DNA from: Dryas octopetala
Lineage: Eukaryota; Streptophyta; Magnoliopsida; Rosales; Rosaceae
Assembly (NCBI GenBank): GCA_963921425.1
Contig: OY992833.1
Coordinates: 25,282,698 to 25,346,697 of the forward strand
Direction: 5' to 3'
Length of the DNA: 64,000 nt
The translations under genes and the position numbers were made by a program. The notes beneath the pieces were generated by a model. The model worked only from the letters and a program-made list of their open reading frames with translations. It searched no databases and was not told where the DNA came from. Positions 37,463 to 50,165 of the stretch are shown here, in pieces. Numbering within the stretch: the first letter of the stretch is position 1; each line of letters starts with the position of its first letter.

Positions 37463-40400
37463 TCAATCTGCACCTGCATTCAATAAATATATTGCCACTT
37501 AGAAACAGGGAAATTCTACACCCCAAATATGGAAAGAAAAGAAAAAGGATCAATATATGGTTTCAATACACTCACTTCTGGCATTAGAAGTACATGTACC
37601 CACATACAGCCAACAAAACCTATATATTGATATGTATAATCATCTCACCACTAGTTAACTACACGTTAAATATATGATCAATTGATAAACATTAGTCCCT
37701 AGGTGTGTTTTTCAGTAATGGAAGGCATAATAGTATATTAGTCTATTAGGAAGTTTAGAACAGGGCCTCAACATTCATACAAGTAATAAGAAACAGCATA
37801 AGAGGGTTCAAATTACCTTTCAATTGAACAGCCCGAATGACAATCTCAGAGCTGGTTGATGATGGCTTAGCTGTGTTAGATAATGTTATTGGAGACAATG
37901 GAGGTGAAGCATTGCCTTCAGCCACTTCAGGAATAGGGGAAGCTTCCGGTGGTTCAGATACATGCAACTCCATCACTCTAGTACCCCTCGAGGGTATAGA
38001 GAAACTACGAGAGATGGTCTGAGGAGGTGTTGGCAAAGGAGCTGCTTTAGGTGACACTGCTGGTTTATTTGTAGCAGACTGCATTTGTGCTTTGTACACC
38101 AAGGGAGCTGAATGACCAACTAAACCCAGAGGTCTTGAAGACTTAGAGGTTGAACCAACTGGGGGCCTAGGAAGCTCATGAAGCTCACTTATTTTAGGTG
38201 AGGACATAAAAGTAGGTGAAGTATTTGGAGATGCTTTAGGTGATGGCGACAGAGGTTGAGACGTTGGATTTCGCAACAGAGGTCCAGAAAACATTTGGTG
38301 ATGTTCCAATGAGACAGGCTTGGAAGGCCAATTCTTACTTGTCAATGGACCAGAAAATGCTTGTCTTTTTATTTTTTTATAGTCAGAAGCAGCCAGTGGA
38401 TCCTGCCCCGAAAACAAAAGCCGATCTGCAAGAGGAGGGGGTAATCGATGGGATGCAATATTATTATTGCTCTCTTTGAGTACTGACTGTGCATTTATAA
38501 CAGTAGGTCCAGCAGCTTTCTTATCATCCATGATCTTTTCATACTTTGGTCCCAAGGGTGATGAATGCCACAAATTCTGAGTTCGCTCACTTAAACTTGT
38601 CTGTACTGTTTGGGGCACCAGATTGCCTGATCCAGTAGAAACTGAACTTTTTGTATCAATTGGTGTGGGTAGTACATACGAGTGGAACTTCCGTGAGAAT
38701 GAAGGCTGGCTAAGTCTCATTTTTTCAGTGTGATCCAATTTATTTTCAGCAAAAAGTGGCGCTGATTGGCTGACTGTCCTACTCCTAGAGGAAAACGAAT
38801 TCCTGCGGAGTCTGTCCTGGAAATAGGCCGAACGATAAGCATGAGATTAGTAAGCTACAACAATTAGAAGCTTGAAGCAACTTCAAGATGAAAATTTAAA
38901 AGACATTCATGTAGGAATTGAACATAATAAAAAGTCTCCAGCTTCTAGAACTTGATAACAGAAGATGGACTGTGTTCTATATTTTAGCATGTGCTGATGT
39001 GCATAGATGTAAAAATGCAAGAACTATACCATTCAACAACAAAACTAGTATTGGAACATTACAGTTCAACCTTAAGTCATATAAACAAGGCATAGTTTGA
39101 TTAGATAATAATACATAATTTCTAAAAGTAGTTATCTGTATAGAGATACCAATGCAGGCATTTTACATTTTTCTTCTGGCAATTTATCAATGGATAGAAT
39201 AGAAAGATGGATTCAAATCACAATCTTTTTTTTCTTTTTTTCAGGCCAACCCGACACAACTATGCATTTCAAGGTGCATTACAAAGTGCAGACTAGGTAG
39301 TGCACTACACAGATCTACAACATTTGTCAACAGATTAATTGATAACAGAGCAGATGTTTACCTTGAAAGCTTCAACACTAGGTACCTGGGGAAAGGTAAG
39401 GTCCTCCTGATCCAACTGCATTATTGATAAGTCTCATGTCAAAATGGCATAATAATTAAGTCAAGATGTTTCAGAAAATAGAAGTAGAACATGACTAACA
39501 AAAAGGTCACCATGCCCAAAACTGTTAGCTACCAAAGCGGTTCAGGGATCAGATCTTTCTCGCTTACATCAGAAGTTCAGCATTCACAAGGACCCAAAAA
39601 ATATAAATAAATTAAAAAAACCAAACTTTGGTTTTTTTTTTCAGTGCTCTTTCCTTGCTTTTTCATCTAGATAATATCCTATTTATTGCAAGAATATATT
39701 ACATACAATTGCCTCTAAAATCACTGTTTAGCGCATAATACTCTTAAGACTCATTCGAGTTAATAAATGCACATTGTTACTTAAACATGCATGACATATA
39801 GCTGTTTGAATATTTTCTTTTCCCAATTTTGGCCATAGCTTGGTCAAAAGTGTTTTGAAGTTTGGTGCATGCAGCATAAATATATTATGACTTTTCTTTT
39901 TGGCCATCATGTGGATGACTTATTTAAGTATTAGTGTATGCATGTACAGTTGGTTCTCCAAATTCTATATCGTATGCTTTTTAAATGCATTTCAAGGGAA
40001 TAACATGCTGTTTAATATAAGCAGATTGAACTGTAGTAAGACCTCCATTAAGTTTTGTGATGTAGAAACATCTTGCTCTCGGTCATTTTGTCCATAGTCA
40101 AAGCTCAATTCTCCATCATCATTGACATCATAGCTATCATCATCATCATTGTCATCATCATCATTGTCACCATCCTCTTCATCATCTAGCCCATTGAACT
40201 CGTAATCAATATGCTGCTGTTCAGTTACCAATTTCACATGTGGCTCTACTGCCTCAACAGACCCAAGTGCCTTTTTGAAGAAGCACAACTGTTTCAAGCA
40301 GAAAATAAAGAATAAGAACATTTTGATGAAGATGAAGAACAAGAAGGAAAACTGAAGGAAAAAGAAACAAAAACCTGAGCAGCATGATGACGAGCTGCCT

Positions 40401-43021
40401 GTGTGAGAAGACTACGAGATTGTCCTTGCTTCAGAGATTTCAACCGGAAAACAAATAATGTTGCCTCCTCATCATATTCATCGCGAGCCAATTGTATTTG
40501 CTGCATAGAAAAGCTTTCTCCTTTTCCACCTCTTGATCTCCCTTTTTCTTTTTGTCTCTTTATCATATACTCATATACATCTCTGTAGATCATGCATGCA
40601 CCATATGAGAAGACATTCATCTAACAAAAGACATACAGATGTATTTTTTTTATAAGATATAATGTTTGTAAGACCTTTTTTCATCACATTGGCGCTTCAT
40701 CTCCTGCATCAATATGAAGGAAAAAACATCATTGACTTTTACAAACGCAAAAAAATGTATGCACATAAGCAATAACCCCTATTTAAAAAGTCTGCCAATG
40801 CAAATTAAACCATTTGGGGCATATGTTAATAATTTAAACACTAATTATTTGGACAAACTATTAGTTAACAAAAAAAAAATAAATAGAAGAAGAAAGGAAA
40901 CAATGATGACCTAATAAAGAAATAGTTAACTAACATAGAGGATGGAAACACCTAGGGCAATGCAGAATTTATGCATGAAAAAATGTCAACAGAACGTTGG
41001 CTATAAGCTTATTAGATCATTGAGTCCAAGCAAACACACCTCAACTGTTTGAAGTTCATTAAGAAGAGACTCTGACGGAACTGCGATTGTCTGGAATATA
41101 TGAGACCGCTGCAGCATGCAAAGCAATAAGTTAAATTTATAAGTAGGACAAACCCAATGAAAGGTTTCTAAACTATTTTACTCATAACAATAAAGCCTCA
41201 CATAGCTATCAACAAGTTTGTGGAGTTCAAATTGCAATTTCCCAAGCTTTAATAGAACTTTACCTGCAAGAGAATTAGGGGAAAGAAAAAAGAATGTTAT
41301 TTTTCCCTAAAATTGGATAGATCAGATCCAAGTAAAGATTTTTGTACCAAAAACTTGGGATGAATCTAGTACCATCATGTTATAAATACATACATAAGGA
41401 CACATACATATACACATTTATTTATCGGGGTGCGTGTGTGTGGGAGAGGGAGGGGGGAGGGAAATGGGAGGGAGGGAGAGAGAGAGAGAGAGAGAGAGAT
41501 GAGGTAATTGGAAACAGATAAAAAGACATTTGCATTCCTACAAATACTTGAGGAAAACCAGGTCAACTAGCTTGTCTGATACAACTACGTAAATGAAAGA
41601 AAATCTAGTTAATAAAAAAGAACAAGCCAACTTGAAGAATTAAGAAAGATAAAAATGAAAGCATATGACTCTAGAGGGGAAAAAACAGCCATTTCTCCGA
41701 CTTCCAAGACAATCCAAAGGGCTATGGTCCTAAAACTTCAATGTTGATGTTCTTTTAGCTTAAATTTGAAGATTAAAACAATCCCTACGAGCATTATTCA
41801 ATATAATTCCACAAAAACATTTTAAGTGACTTGGATGCCAGAGACAAACAAAACTTGCATTTTGCTTATTTTCCAAATTGAAAGACATCAGGTGACAAAC
41901 TTGGTTCTCACTCCTCAGTAAAGGATGATTAAACAATAACACCAATTACTTAAAGACAAAATATGAAATAGAAGCATAAGAAAGTTCTGAATCGCTTTAC
42001 CACTTTCTTCATCTTCATTTAGTGCAGTTTTCTGAAGAAGACAAGAACCCATTTCACGCAATGACTCTGAAAATTCTACAAATAAATTGCAATGTGTAAG
42101 AATAGTACTTCAAATCAAACAAAACGTAAAAAAGATTCTCAAAAGAGAAGATTCATCTTTAAATTATCATGCTAAGAATCAAATTCAAAAACTCAATTAG
42201 AAGAACATGGAACCTGTAATGTCAGCTTACAGTCTTACACTAATAAATGCTGTTGTTTCATATAGGAGTCCAGTTGATGTGCATATACAAGTTAGCAAAC
42301 CTATTAAGGTCTTGAATTGACACCAAAAGGGTAGTAAATAAAGCTTCCCTAATACTAGCATTCAACTATCTTTCTCTCCCATGCTGTTTATTTCAGTTAA
42401 TAACACACAGCACAAAGAGTAGAATGCATTCAAATAAGTACAAGATAGATTTAAAACAAAATAAACAGAAAAAGAATACCATAAGCGCTATTTGCTGTGG
42501 CTGCAGCTGCAGAAAGTAAGTTATCATAGCAGTCCCTCATATCTTGCATGTCCTGTATGAAAAAGGCCAAATTAATCATATATAAGAGACTGCAAATTCA
42601 TACAAACAAGCAACAACGAGACTGATAATAACAAAATTATATATGAAATACATCCACCAAGTTGATCCCAAAAAAAAAAAAAAAGGTAAAAAGCGTTTAA
42701 ATTGGCAATTGAAACACAATTTCAGCAAGTAATTTCATGTTAGGTCAAGGTCCAGATCCATGACCAAGGTTTCAAGCCCTAAATAACCGACTCCGCCATT
42801 GTCAAAACCCTGAAATTACAATTCTACGTTTCAAGCCCTAAAGTTGGAAGCTTTGTTCTGTTGTTGTAAATTGTGAGCAACGACGAAGAGAAGAGGAAGA
42901 AGCGTACCTGCGAAGCCTGAGCGAGCTCGTCCAATTGGGCCAAAGGCTTAAGATCTCTCCGGTCCTTAGTATCGTGCTTGTGAAGTGCGAGACCTCGCAA
43001 CTTTCTGAGGGAGGTTTTCAT
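37463..43021 (-). CDS. At2g33490-type BAR-like, hydroxyproline-rich-like protein
   Basis: Ten exons fit on the minus strand: 42908-43021, 42480-42552, 42001-42075, 41202-41263, 41040-41108, 40675-40703, 40375-40582, 40043-40288, 39362-39415, 37817-38816. A last micro-exon at 37463-37473 (giving ...LKGAD) is only tentative. The length would be about 646 residues. The N-terminal 250 residues are helical and BAR-like: MKTSLRKLRGLALHKHDTKD, DMRDCYDNLLSAAAATANSA, FRLKSLKQGQSRSLLTQAAR, then HHAAQLCFFKKAL. A strongly acidic DDEEDGDNDDDD tract follows, encoded by GAT/GAC repeats. The C-terminal half is Pro/Ser-rich, with repeated FSGPL motifs, KISELHELPRPP and SFSIPS. The match to the uncharacterised Arabidopsis At2g33490 protein is close throughout. 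BAR folds curve membranes, so a role in membrane traffic is possible but unproven. It lies in the same order relative to COL14 as in Arabidopsis. Confidence 0.88.
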
Positions 43022-44883
43022 CGCCTTCCTCTCTGTCTCTGATCTTATGGAATAAAAAGGTAGAGACTGAACCAAAAGACTCTCTCTCTCTCTATCTAAG
43101 CTATGTTATGCTTTTCTTTGTAATGCTTTCTTTCTCTGCGAATTCAATTCAACACAACGCTAAAGAAGACGAAGAAGAAGAAACAAAGTTTCATTCTGAC
43201 AAATCGATAATAATTAAATGCTTATTACTATTGACGTCAGAATTACAATTTAGAGAATTTTTATTTTATTTTGTTTACTAGGGAAATTATTTTTAAACAG
43301 CAAGTAGGACTGTAGGAGAAACATGTTGGTTAATTAAATTTAATTATCGATGGTAAACTGGTCAATTTATCTTTTTATGGCCAACAAAAAAAATTGGTCA
43401 AATTTATTTGTTTTAGTCTTTGTTCTTTTGTTCTTTTTTTTTTTTTTGCCAGAGTTTTAGTCTTTGTTTATTACACGGAAAAGAAAGTAACTGTTGCGAA
43501 AAATAAGTAAGATTGACCATCTTTTGGTTGACTGAGGTCAATTAACTGCTACGAGCAAGTTGGCTGACCAATTGAATTCCGCCGTGTCACCCTGTAAGTT
43601 CACTTTTTTTTTTTTTCTTTTTCTTATACGTAATTGCGTTTCTGGAGAATCTTGAGCTTTTTATAACAATAATTTCATGTTTTTTAATATGAATCGATGA
43701 GCAGTTACTAAACTGAAAATGGGACGGTAGAGCTTACGTGGGTATTTTCTGTGTTTGTTTGAATGTTTCCCAAATTTCGGCGTCAAAGTCTCCCTTGTGA
43801 CTGTGACCCATGAGAAGGCCATGAGCAAGTTGAAACTCAAGGGAATGAATGAATTAATAATGATAAGGGATTATATACAATAATACAAGTATAGGTGGAA
43901 TTATTGAAAAGAACAGAAAGACCTTAATTGTTTTGTTGGGTCAACAATGCGCGTTTCTTTTTCTTAAGGCCCAATAATCTTCTAATTTGTACCAATTACC
44001 CTTTGAGTCTTTTGACAATGTGCAGCTCCAAGTCTCCAAGGATGGGTGTCTTGCAGTCACTTTTTTGTTTTTTTTTTGGGTCAAAACAGTCACTCTTTTG
44101 TTAATTGTTAAGGATGTCCTAACCAAACCCATTACGACGGTGATGAGAATGACATGTCTTTGTATTTTAAAGAATGTTTTGTCTTTAATTGTCCTACTAT
44201 TTATGACTGAGTTGCAAATTTTTTAATACATAATTTGTGGGTGATAAAGCGTCTAAAACTATACTTTTGGCACTATGCATGATTACATTCTCAATTAGCT
44301 ACCTACATGTATACATTGTATAGTCAATCATTTTTAACACAAACTTACGTACTATATATAATGCTTTCTTCCTTCATTTTGTCCATGGATAATCAAATTT
44401 CGGGCCCAATTTGCAGACAATTAATATCAGGATTTGTAGACAAACGTTGGTTCCCCTTGACGAATTCAATTATTTATGCTGGGGAGCTGGATATTAGGTA
44501 CTTGGTACAGAAAGTCAGCCTAGAAATTAACTAAACAAATAAAACAACGGTGACTGCGAAAAGTTTAAACTAGTATATATATATATATATATATATGGGT
44601 AATATTGTAATGTGTTTGAAACTTTGAGTAAGTAAGGAGCGAGCAATTAAGTGAAACAAGATGGCCATCAAATTTCTGCTACTACTCACAAGATACATAT
44701 CATGATCATGTTGTCGATCGTGTATCGATTTCTGCATGCATTTACACGATCATCTTGTGTCTTATGAGGAGGGTGTTTGTGCTTTCCTTAATTTATGCCT
44801 CCTTGTTCTGTTGTTGGCATTACCTTCACGCACAACACAGGTATACGTTTATAGAGTTTATTTTTGCTCACCACAAAAAGATA
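43022..44883. other. Promoter side of the At2g33490-type gene and spacer
   Basis: Includes the probable 5' leader (CT run at about 43081-43094). AT-rich spacer with a TA run near 44575-44596 follows. No gene is recognised. Confidence 0.5.
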
Positions 44884-45666
44884 ATAGTGAGCATTATCAT
44901 TATAGTAAATGGGTGACACGTGTCACAAAAAAGTGGTCAGGTGACACGTGTCACTCATCCACTATAGTGGTAATCAGGGTCGGCCTTGAGGGTAGGCGAG
45001 TTGGGCGACCGCCTAGGGCCCACCCACCCAAAGGGCCTCCTACTTCTAGGCTTCTTTAATTTAAAAAAAAATATTTCAGTTTTTCATGTTTTGTGTTTGT
45101 TTTTATATATGTTTTTTAAATATCATGGTAAACCACTTTAATGTGGCTGATTGCTCTACAATGACTTGCATGTGTGAGAATCCTAATACATATTATTAAT
45201 AATTAGCTTGTTATACAGATAGTAGTGCATGAATAAATAATTAAATTTGGAATATAAACAGGGACTTAGTTGCTTTACACTTTGTCTCCTTTAATTAATA
45301 TCGATAGTTAATATCAAGGAGTAAAGAAGCTTTCTAATTTGGTAACAAAGATTTGTTAGCAAGGAATTTGGAATATAGATTGCCAAGAAGTTTGCTACTT
45401 GAAGCCTAAAACTTGCTACTTGAAGCCTAAAACTTGCTACATGTATTAGTTATTTTTAAAAGTGACTCTGACTTTTGTGTACTTAATGATTCTCAATTAA
45501 TTCAAATTAATTCTATTTTTTAATTTTTCTTACTAAATTGATGGTTATCAAGTTAGAAATTACTTTTTGATTTTTTGGTCAATTAATTTTAGTTATCAAA
45601 TGGGCAAAGGGCTTCAAATTTTTTTCTCGCCTAAGGCCACCTAACCTTGGTGGTAATGCTCACTAT
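44884..45666. mobile_element. MITE with perfect 14-bp G-box palindromes, split by a nested hAT element
   Basis: The ends are inverted: ATAGTGAGCATTA at 44884 and its complement TAATGCTCACTAT ending at 45666. Inside is GTGACACGTGTCAC, a perfect palindrome containing CACGTG, twice (44913-44926 and 44941-44954), one in each arm. Removing the nested hAT insert leaves a short hairpin-capable MITE of about 100 bp. I could not settle a target duplication, so the superfamily is open. Non-coding. Confidence 0.7.
44975..45649. mobile_element. hAT-like element nested in the MITE
   Basis: The element starts CAGGGTCGGCC and ends CTAACCTTG (CAAGGTTAG read inward), giving imperfect inverted ends. It is flanked by an 8-bp duplication, GTGGTAAT, at 44967-44974 and 45650-45657. 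The duplicated bases belong to the arm of the host MITE, so the MITE was there first. A tandem repeat of about 21 bp lies near 45390-45435. No transposase is encoded. Confidence 0.82.
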
Positions 45667-47050
45667 GTCTACGTTTATAAATGGTACATTGCATCAAGAT
45701 TAAATATTGGGAAGGTAGCTAATGCTCTGGTTGTTGGGGCAATATATATATATATATATATATATATGTATCTATAAGAAGAAGCCTTACGCCACCCACC
45801 AGCCGAGAAGTGGAACTTGACCATCATAACTTGAACGTACGCCTGCCTTTATAAATAAATACGTTTCATACTCTCCCAACAATATCAGTGTTGAGTGGGA
45901 TATTGGTGCCTACCACCTACTCTTATATAAACACAAACTTGATTGTCTTGCACTCTTGCAGTTGAGACTTGAGAGAATCTTAAGAGGGTATCACCCTGCG
46001 ATGCCCCATATGGGTACTCAGTTCATCTTTGTTTTTGCATATATGATGTTTAAATTTAACACAAATCCCAGAATCAGATGCATATGTATTTGTTTTTAAA
46101 TAACCATTCTATTTTCAACTCGATCGCAAATACATCACCTAAAAGCAAGTACAATAGTTTATCAAGATTCCTGAGATTTTCCTCCCCAACCTCCCTGTAA
46201 AATAGTACATCACTGAACCAACAAGTTTATGCATCCCACCGATGACAAGCCAAAGTCTGAAGAATACTAAAAGAATTAACATATAACTAAATGCACAAGA
46301 TTTGCTTCACAGGTATATCTCGCGGATTGAAAAGAAATATGCAACCGGAACACGGGGATCCAGCATGTCTCAGCATAAGGAATCAATCAAACTAAATGCA
46401 CAGAGAGTCAGGGATTGTCATTAATTTCAAAATTCAAATGTTTTTTTTTTCTAATTTCTAATTTTTTTATTACTTATATTGCTTTGGTTCTAACAATCAT
46501 ATGCCTCTGCAGAGTACATCAATCAGGCATAATTAAATGAACGTCACTAAATTGGACAAAAATCATTGGAAGAAAAACACTGAAGCAGCACGATAATCCT
46601 TCCTCGAATAAAACGGTGTGGTAGAAATTAAGGTAGATAACCCTGAAATTGGCTTCCAAAATATAATAGGTTTAATGTTGACAGCCACAAATATAAGCAA
46701 CAAAACAGAGTCAAAAACAATTCCTCGCTCATGTCAGTGTTCTCCAAGTTATTGGACGAGCAGTTCCTCCCCGCACAGGATGATCTCCCAGTTATTTGAC
46801 AAGCACTTCCTCCCCAGACAGGATGACAAGAGAAATAATGTACAATCTCTATATCTCCTGAATGAAAACAAATAAAAAAACAATTTCCACAAATAAGAGT
46901 CTCGCTTAACTAAAGGCCAACTCATTCTATGAACTATAGAACTCATAATTGATGAATTAAGGTAGAAAACCAAAAACTTCCAAGTACAAATAAACATGAG
47001 CGATATAACAAACCTGGATATGGAGAAGTTTCTACATTGAAATGGTATCA
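45667..47050. other. Spacer and 3' flank of the PDH E1 beta gene
   Basis: A TA run lies near 45744-45768. A tandem imperfect duplication of about 46 bp occurs at about 46743-46828, each unit ending in a CAGGATGA-like phrase. It is downstream of the PDH E1 beta stop codon and may be in its 3' untranslated region. No other gene. Confidence 0.5.
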
Positions 47051-47852
47051 TTAAGCACTTGCAACCAATGGCACAGCTCTATAGCACGCTCTCTTTGCTG
47101 CACGAACAATATCTTCAACCTGTAAAACCAATGAACCATGATGTAAGAGGCAATACAACTTATTGACATGATAACCAAACAAATGGAAAAATTTCAGCAA
47201 CTAAACAGCTATTGCACCTATTGACCAACTATAAAACAGTACAACCTCATTTAAATGGAAACTATAGCAATACACCATACACTTATTAGAAATACCAAAC
47301 CATAAACATGAGAGAGGAACTCACCTGAGGAACAGCCAATCTCTCCAAATTGGCTGCATAAGGCATTGGAACATCAGCCCCAGCAATTCTCTCAACCGGT
47401 GCATCAAGATAACCAAAGCTATCCTCAATAACAGATGTGCTGTTCAGAAGTACATAGTGTAAGTATACATGGTGTCTGAAAATCACTCAGCAGGGAACAT
47501 ATATCAGTATAAAGGGACAGACCAGATTTCAGCACCAACACCATGCTGAGGAAACCCTTCTTCAACTGTGACCAGTCTGTTGGTTTTCCTGACTGAAGCA
47601 TTGATTGTGACCCTGTCCAGAGGACGAATTGACCGCAAATTTATGACCTATAATAAAAAAAATGTCAATACTGCCTCTATTACTAGAGTACAAACAATTT
47701 ATAATAAATATTGTGTTGTTTCCAATGTAAAGTTACCTCAGCACTGATTCCTTCCTTAGCAAGTATGTCAGCCGCCTGAACCAAGCAATAGAATTAATTC
47801 ACAACGATAAGGGGGAGTAAAGGAAAGGTCCCCCCAAAGGGAGGAGGAGGAG

Positions 47853-47894
<42 letters not shown>

Positions 47895-50165
47895 CTGCAA
47901 TCCAGAGATAATATAAACAAGAATTCTATAGAAGTGGCTAGAGAAATCCACTTTATACAATCTCTCAATGCCAGTGCAAATGTAAAACAAAAGAAAAAGT
48001 GTGACAAAAACATAATTTCCTATAAAACCATAAATTAGATCCTGCAACATACATACGCCACATCCAGGCAGCCGAAGGGAGTATAGTGAACAAACCTGTA
48101 GAGAATATCCGACCATTTTTGAAAAAGCTGTAATAGTAACATCCTTCCCTTCTCTCTCAATCTGTGTTTAATCATATATGATTAGAAGGCAATCATCAAT
48201 GATAGAGGGTACAACAAAGTGGAATAAGAGTGGAATTGACAATCATCTTCAGATGCATTTCATTAGCTCAGTGATCACCTTAGCTTTCCCTATTGGAAGG
48301 CAAAAACTGGAATCAAGAACTTCAGCTGAGACAGGAAATGACTCACCATATCTGAAACATATATTTACATCAAAACAATTATATTTGACATGATAACAAG
48401 TATGATTGTATGAACATCACAATCCCCTTGCTGAGAGTTACTTACAGCAACTCATTTTCAAGAAAAACAACAGGATCAGGGTCCCTGATGGCAGCTTTTA
48501 GCAGTCCACGAGCATCTTCAGATGAATAAGGGGTCAAAACTTTCAACCCGGGGACGGCGGCAAACCATGCTGCATAACACTAGATAAAAAAGCGGATGAT
48601 AAATTGTAAATATTCATTCACTGAGAAATGAAGCCTACAAATGCCGTCTGTAAAGAATAGATCAGACAAAACTCAATGGTAACATATGATATGAAAGAAG
48701 ACAATGTAATAAAGTAATCAAGAGATATCAAAGAAAAGGGCCTGAGGAACAATACTTGAGAGTGCTGAGCACCAACACCAGAAGCAGCACCATTTGGTCC
48801 TCTAAAAACAATAGGCACATTTATTTGGCCAGCAGACATATAATTGGACTTTGCAGCAGAATTAATAATGTGGTCAATTGCCTGAAACAAAATCCAGAAA
48901 CAAAACCCTCGTTGGTCATCAACCATTAACTATAACATTAAAACTCCAGTAAAAAAGATGTCAGAAGATTATATCAGTAAGAGAAATCGTCCAACCTGCA
49001 TTGAGAAGTTAAAGGTCATAAACTCTATAACAGGTCTCAACCCATAGTAAGCAGCACCAACTCCAATCCCAGTAAACCCAGCCTGCAAAACATTTTTGAA
49101 ATGAACGAGGTCAGTCAGCAACTATTACCAATGTAATAAACAAACAGTCCAAACATAACCTTAGGTCCTTAAGTTCAGGAGAGTCATAGAGAAAGGGGGA
49201 AAACATTAATGATTTCAAGGACCTATATAAGTAAACAAAAGAGAATTTGCATGGCATGTCAAGTAACAGGAATAACCTCTGTGATTGGGGTATCAAGAAC
49301 CCTCTCAGGGCCATACTTGTCCAGAAGTCCTTTAGATATCTATATACAATGGAGAATAAAGGCCAACTGTCAGACACATGTAAGTTCATATGGATTCTTA
49401 AATAGAAGGAAAAAAAAAAATTCAATGCATTTCTCCAATAACAATTCTAACCTTGTAAGCACCTTGATATTCCCCAACCTGAATAACAGAAAGAGCAGTG
49501 ATCAAGGTTATAAAAATAAATTCAGTTCGTGTCTCATATCACACAAAACGAAAAGCAACTGATTCATGTCTCCTCACCTCTTCACCCATCAAAAACACTT
49601 TTGGATCCGCAGACATTTCCTCATCAAGTGCAGAGTTTAGAGCATCCCTCACTGTCATCTGTGTGCATAATTTTCATTTTCAAAACAATATTAAGTGCCT
49701 CTGAAAGTGAAGACATGCCACTGAGCAAGACGAGAAAAGAAGATAAATTTTCTCTTTACAAAGCTTAAACGGGGATAAAATAAAAAAACAAAAAAAACAA
49801 TAGGGACACATAAAACCTTAGCAGAATTTCATATACAAGTAGCCCAATAAATTGGGAATCTGATACTGGGTTTTTAAGTAGATGACAGAAAGATTGAAAG
49901 GAGCAAGTGGAATTCAAAACTAAAATGACCTCTTTTGCAGCAGATGCGAAACCTCTCAATGCCGATGCGGCAGGGGAGATCCTCTGCATGGACTGCCCCA
50001 AAATCTGAAGCATCACAAGATTAAACAAACAAATCATACCAAGGTAAATCAATTATGTGTTTTACATATCAAAACCATTGTATATAATTGAAAACAAAAT
50101 ATATTAGGGCGTACCATAACAGATGAGGTTCCAGCTCCCACTTTTTGCCTTAGAGCCCCCCACAT
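47051..50165 (-). CDS. PDHB: Pyruvate dehydrogenase E1 component subunit beta, mitochondrial
   Basis: Fourteen exons on the minus strand join to 376 residues: 50115-50165, 49930-50004, 49578-49658, 49452-49478, 49277-49339, 48996-49082, 48881-48756, 48446-48579, 48279-48351, 48096-48161, 47737-47775, 47523-47647, 47325-47439, 47051-47119. The enzyme is the beta half of the thiamine-diphosphate-dependent E1 that decarboxylates pyruvate in the mitochondrial complex. The first 40 residues are a basic, Ser/Ala-rich targeting peptide ([12 protein letters not shown]...[11 protein letters not shown]). The core begins [15 protein letters not shown], then [19 protein letters not shown] and [20 protein letters not shown] (pyrimidine-binding half). 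It continues with [17 protein letters not shown], then the C-terminal transketolase half, [15 protein letters not shown], and ends [20 protein letters not shown]. The C-terminus is slightly longer than the Arabidopsis protein I recall. The frame is intact through every junction. A GA run in an intron (47857-47891) is harmless. Confidence 0.95.

Noticed and set aside
44861-45676. Target duplication for the outer MITE using TACGTTTAT
   Set aside because: A similar phrase occurs on both sides, but it does not abut the inverted ends on the left, so it is likely coincidence.
47768-48116. Ser/Leu-rich minus-strand frames
   Set aside because: They read through PDH E1 beta introns and a GA microsatellite; the true exons use other frames.
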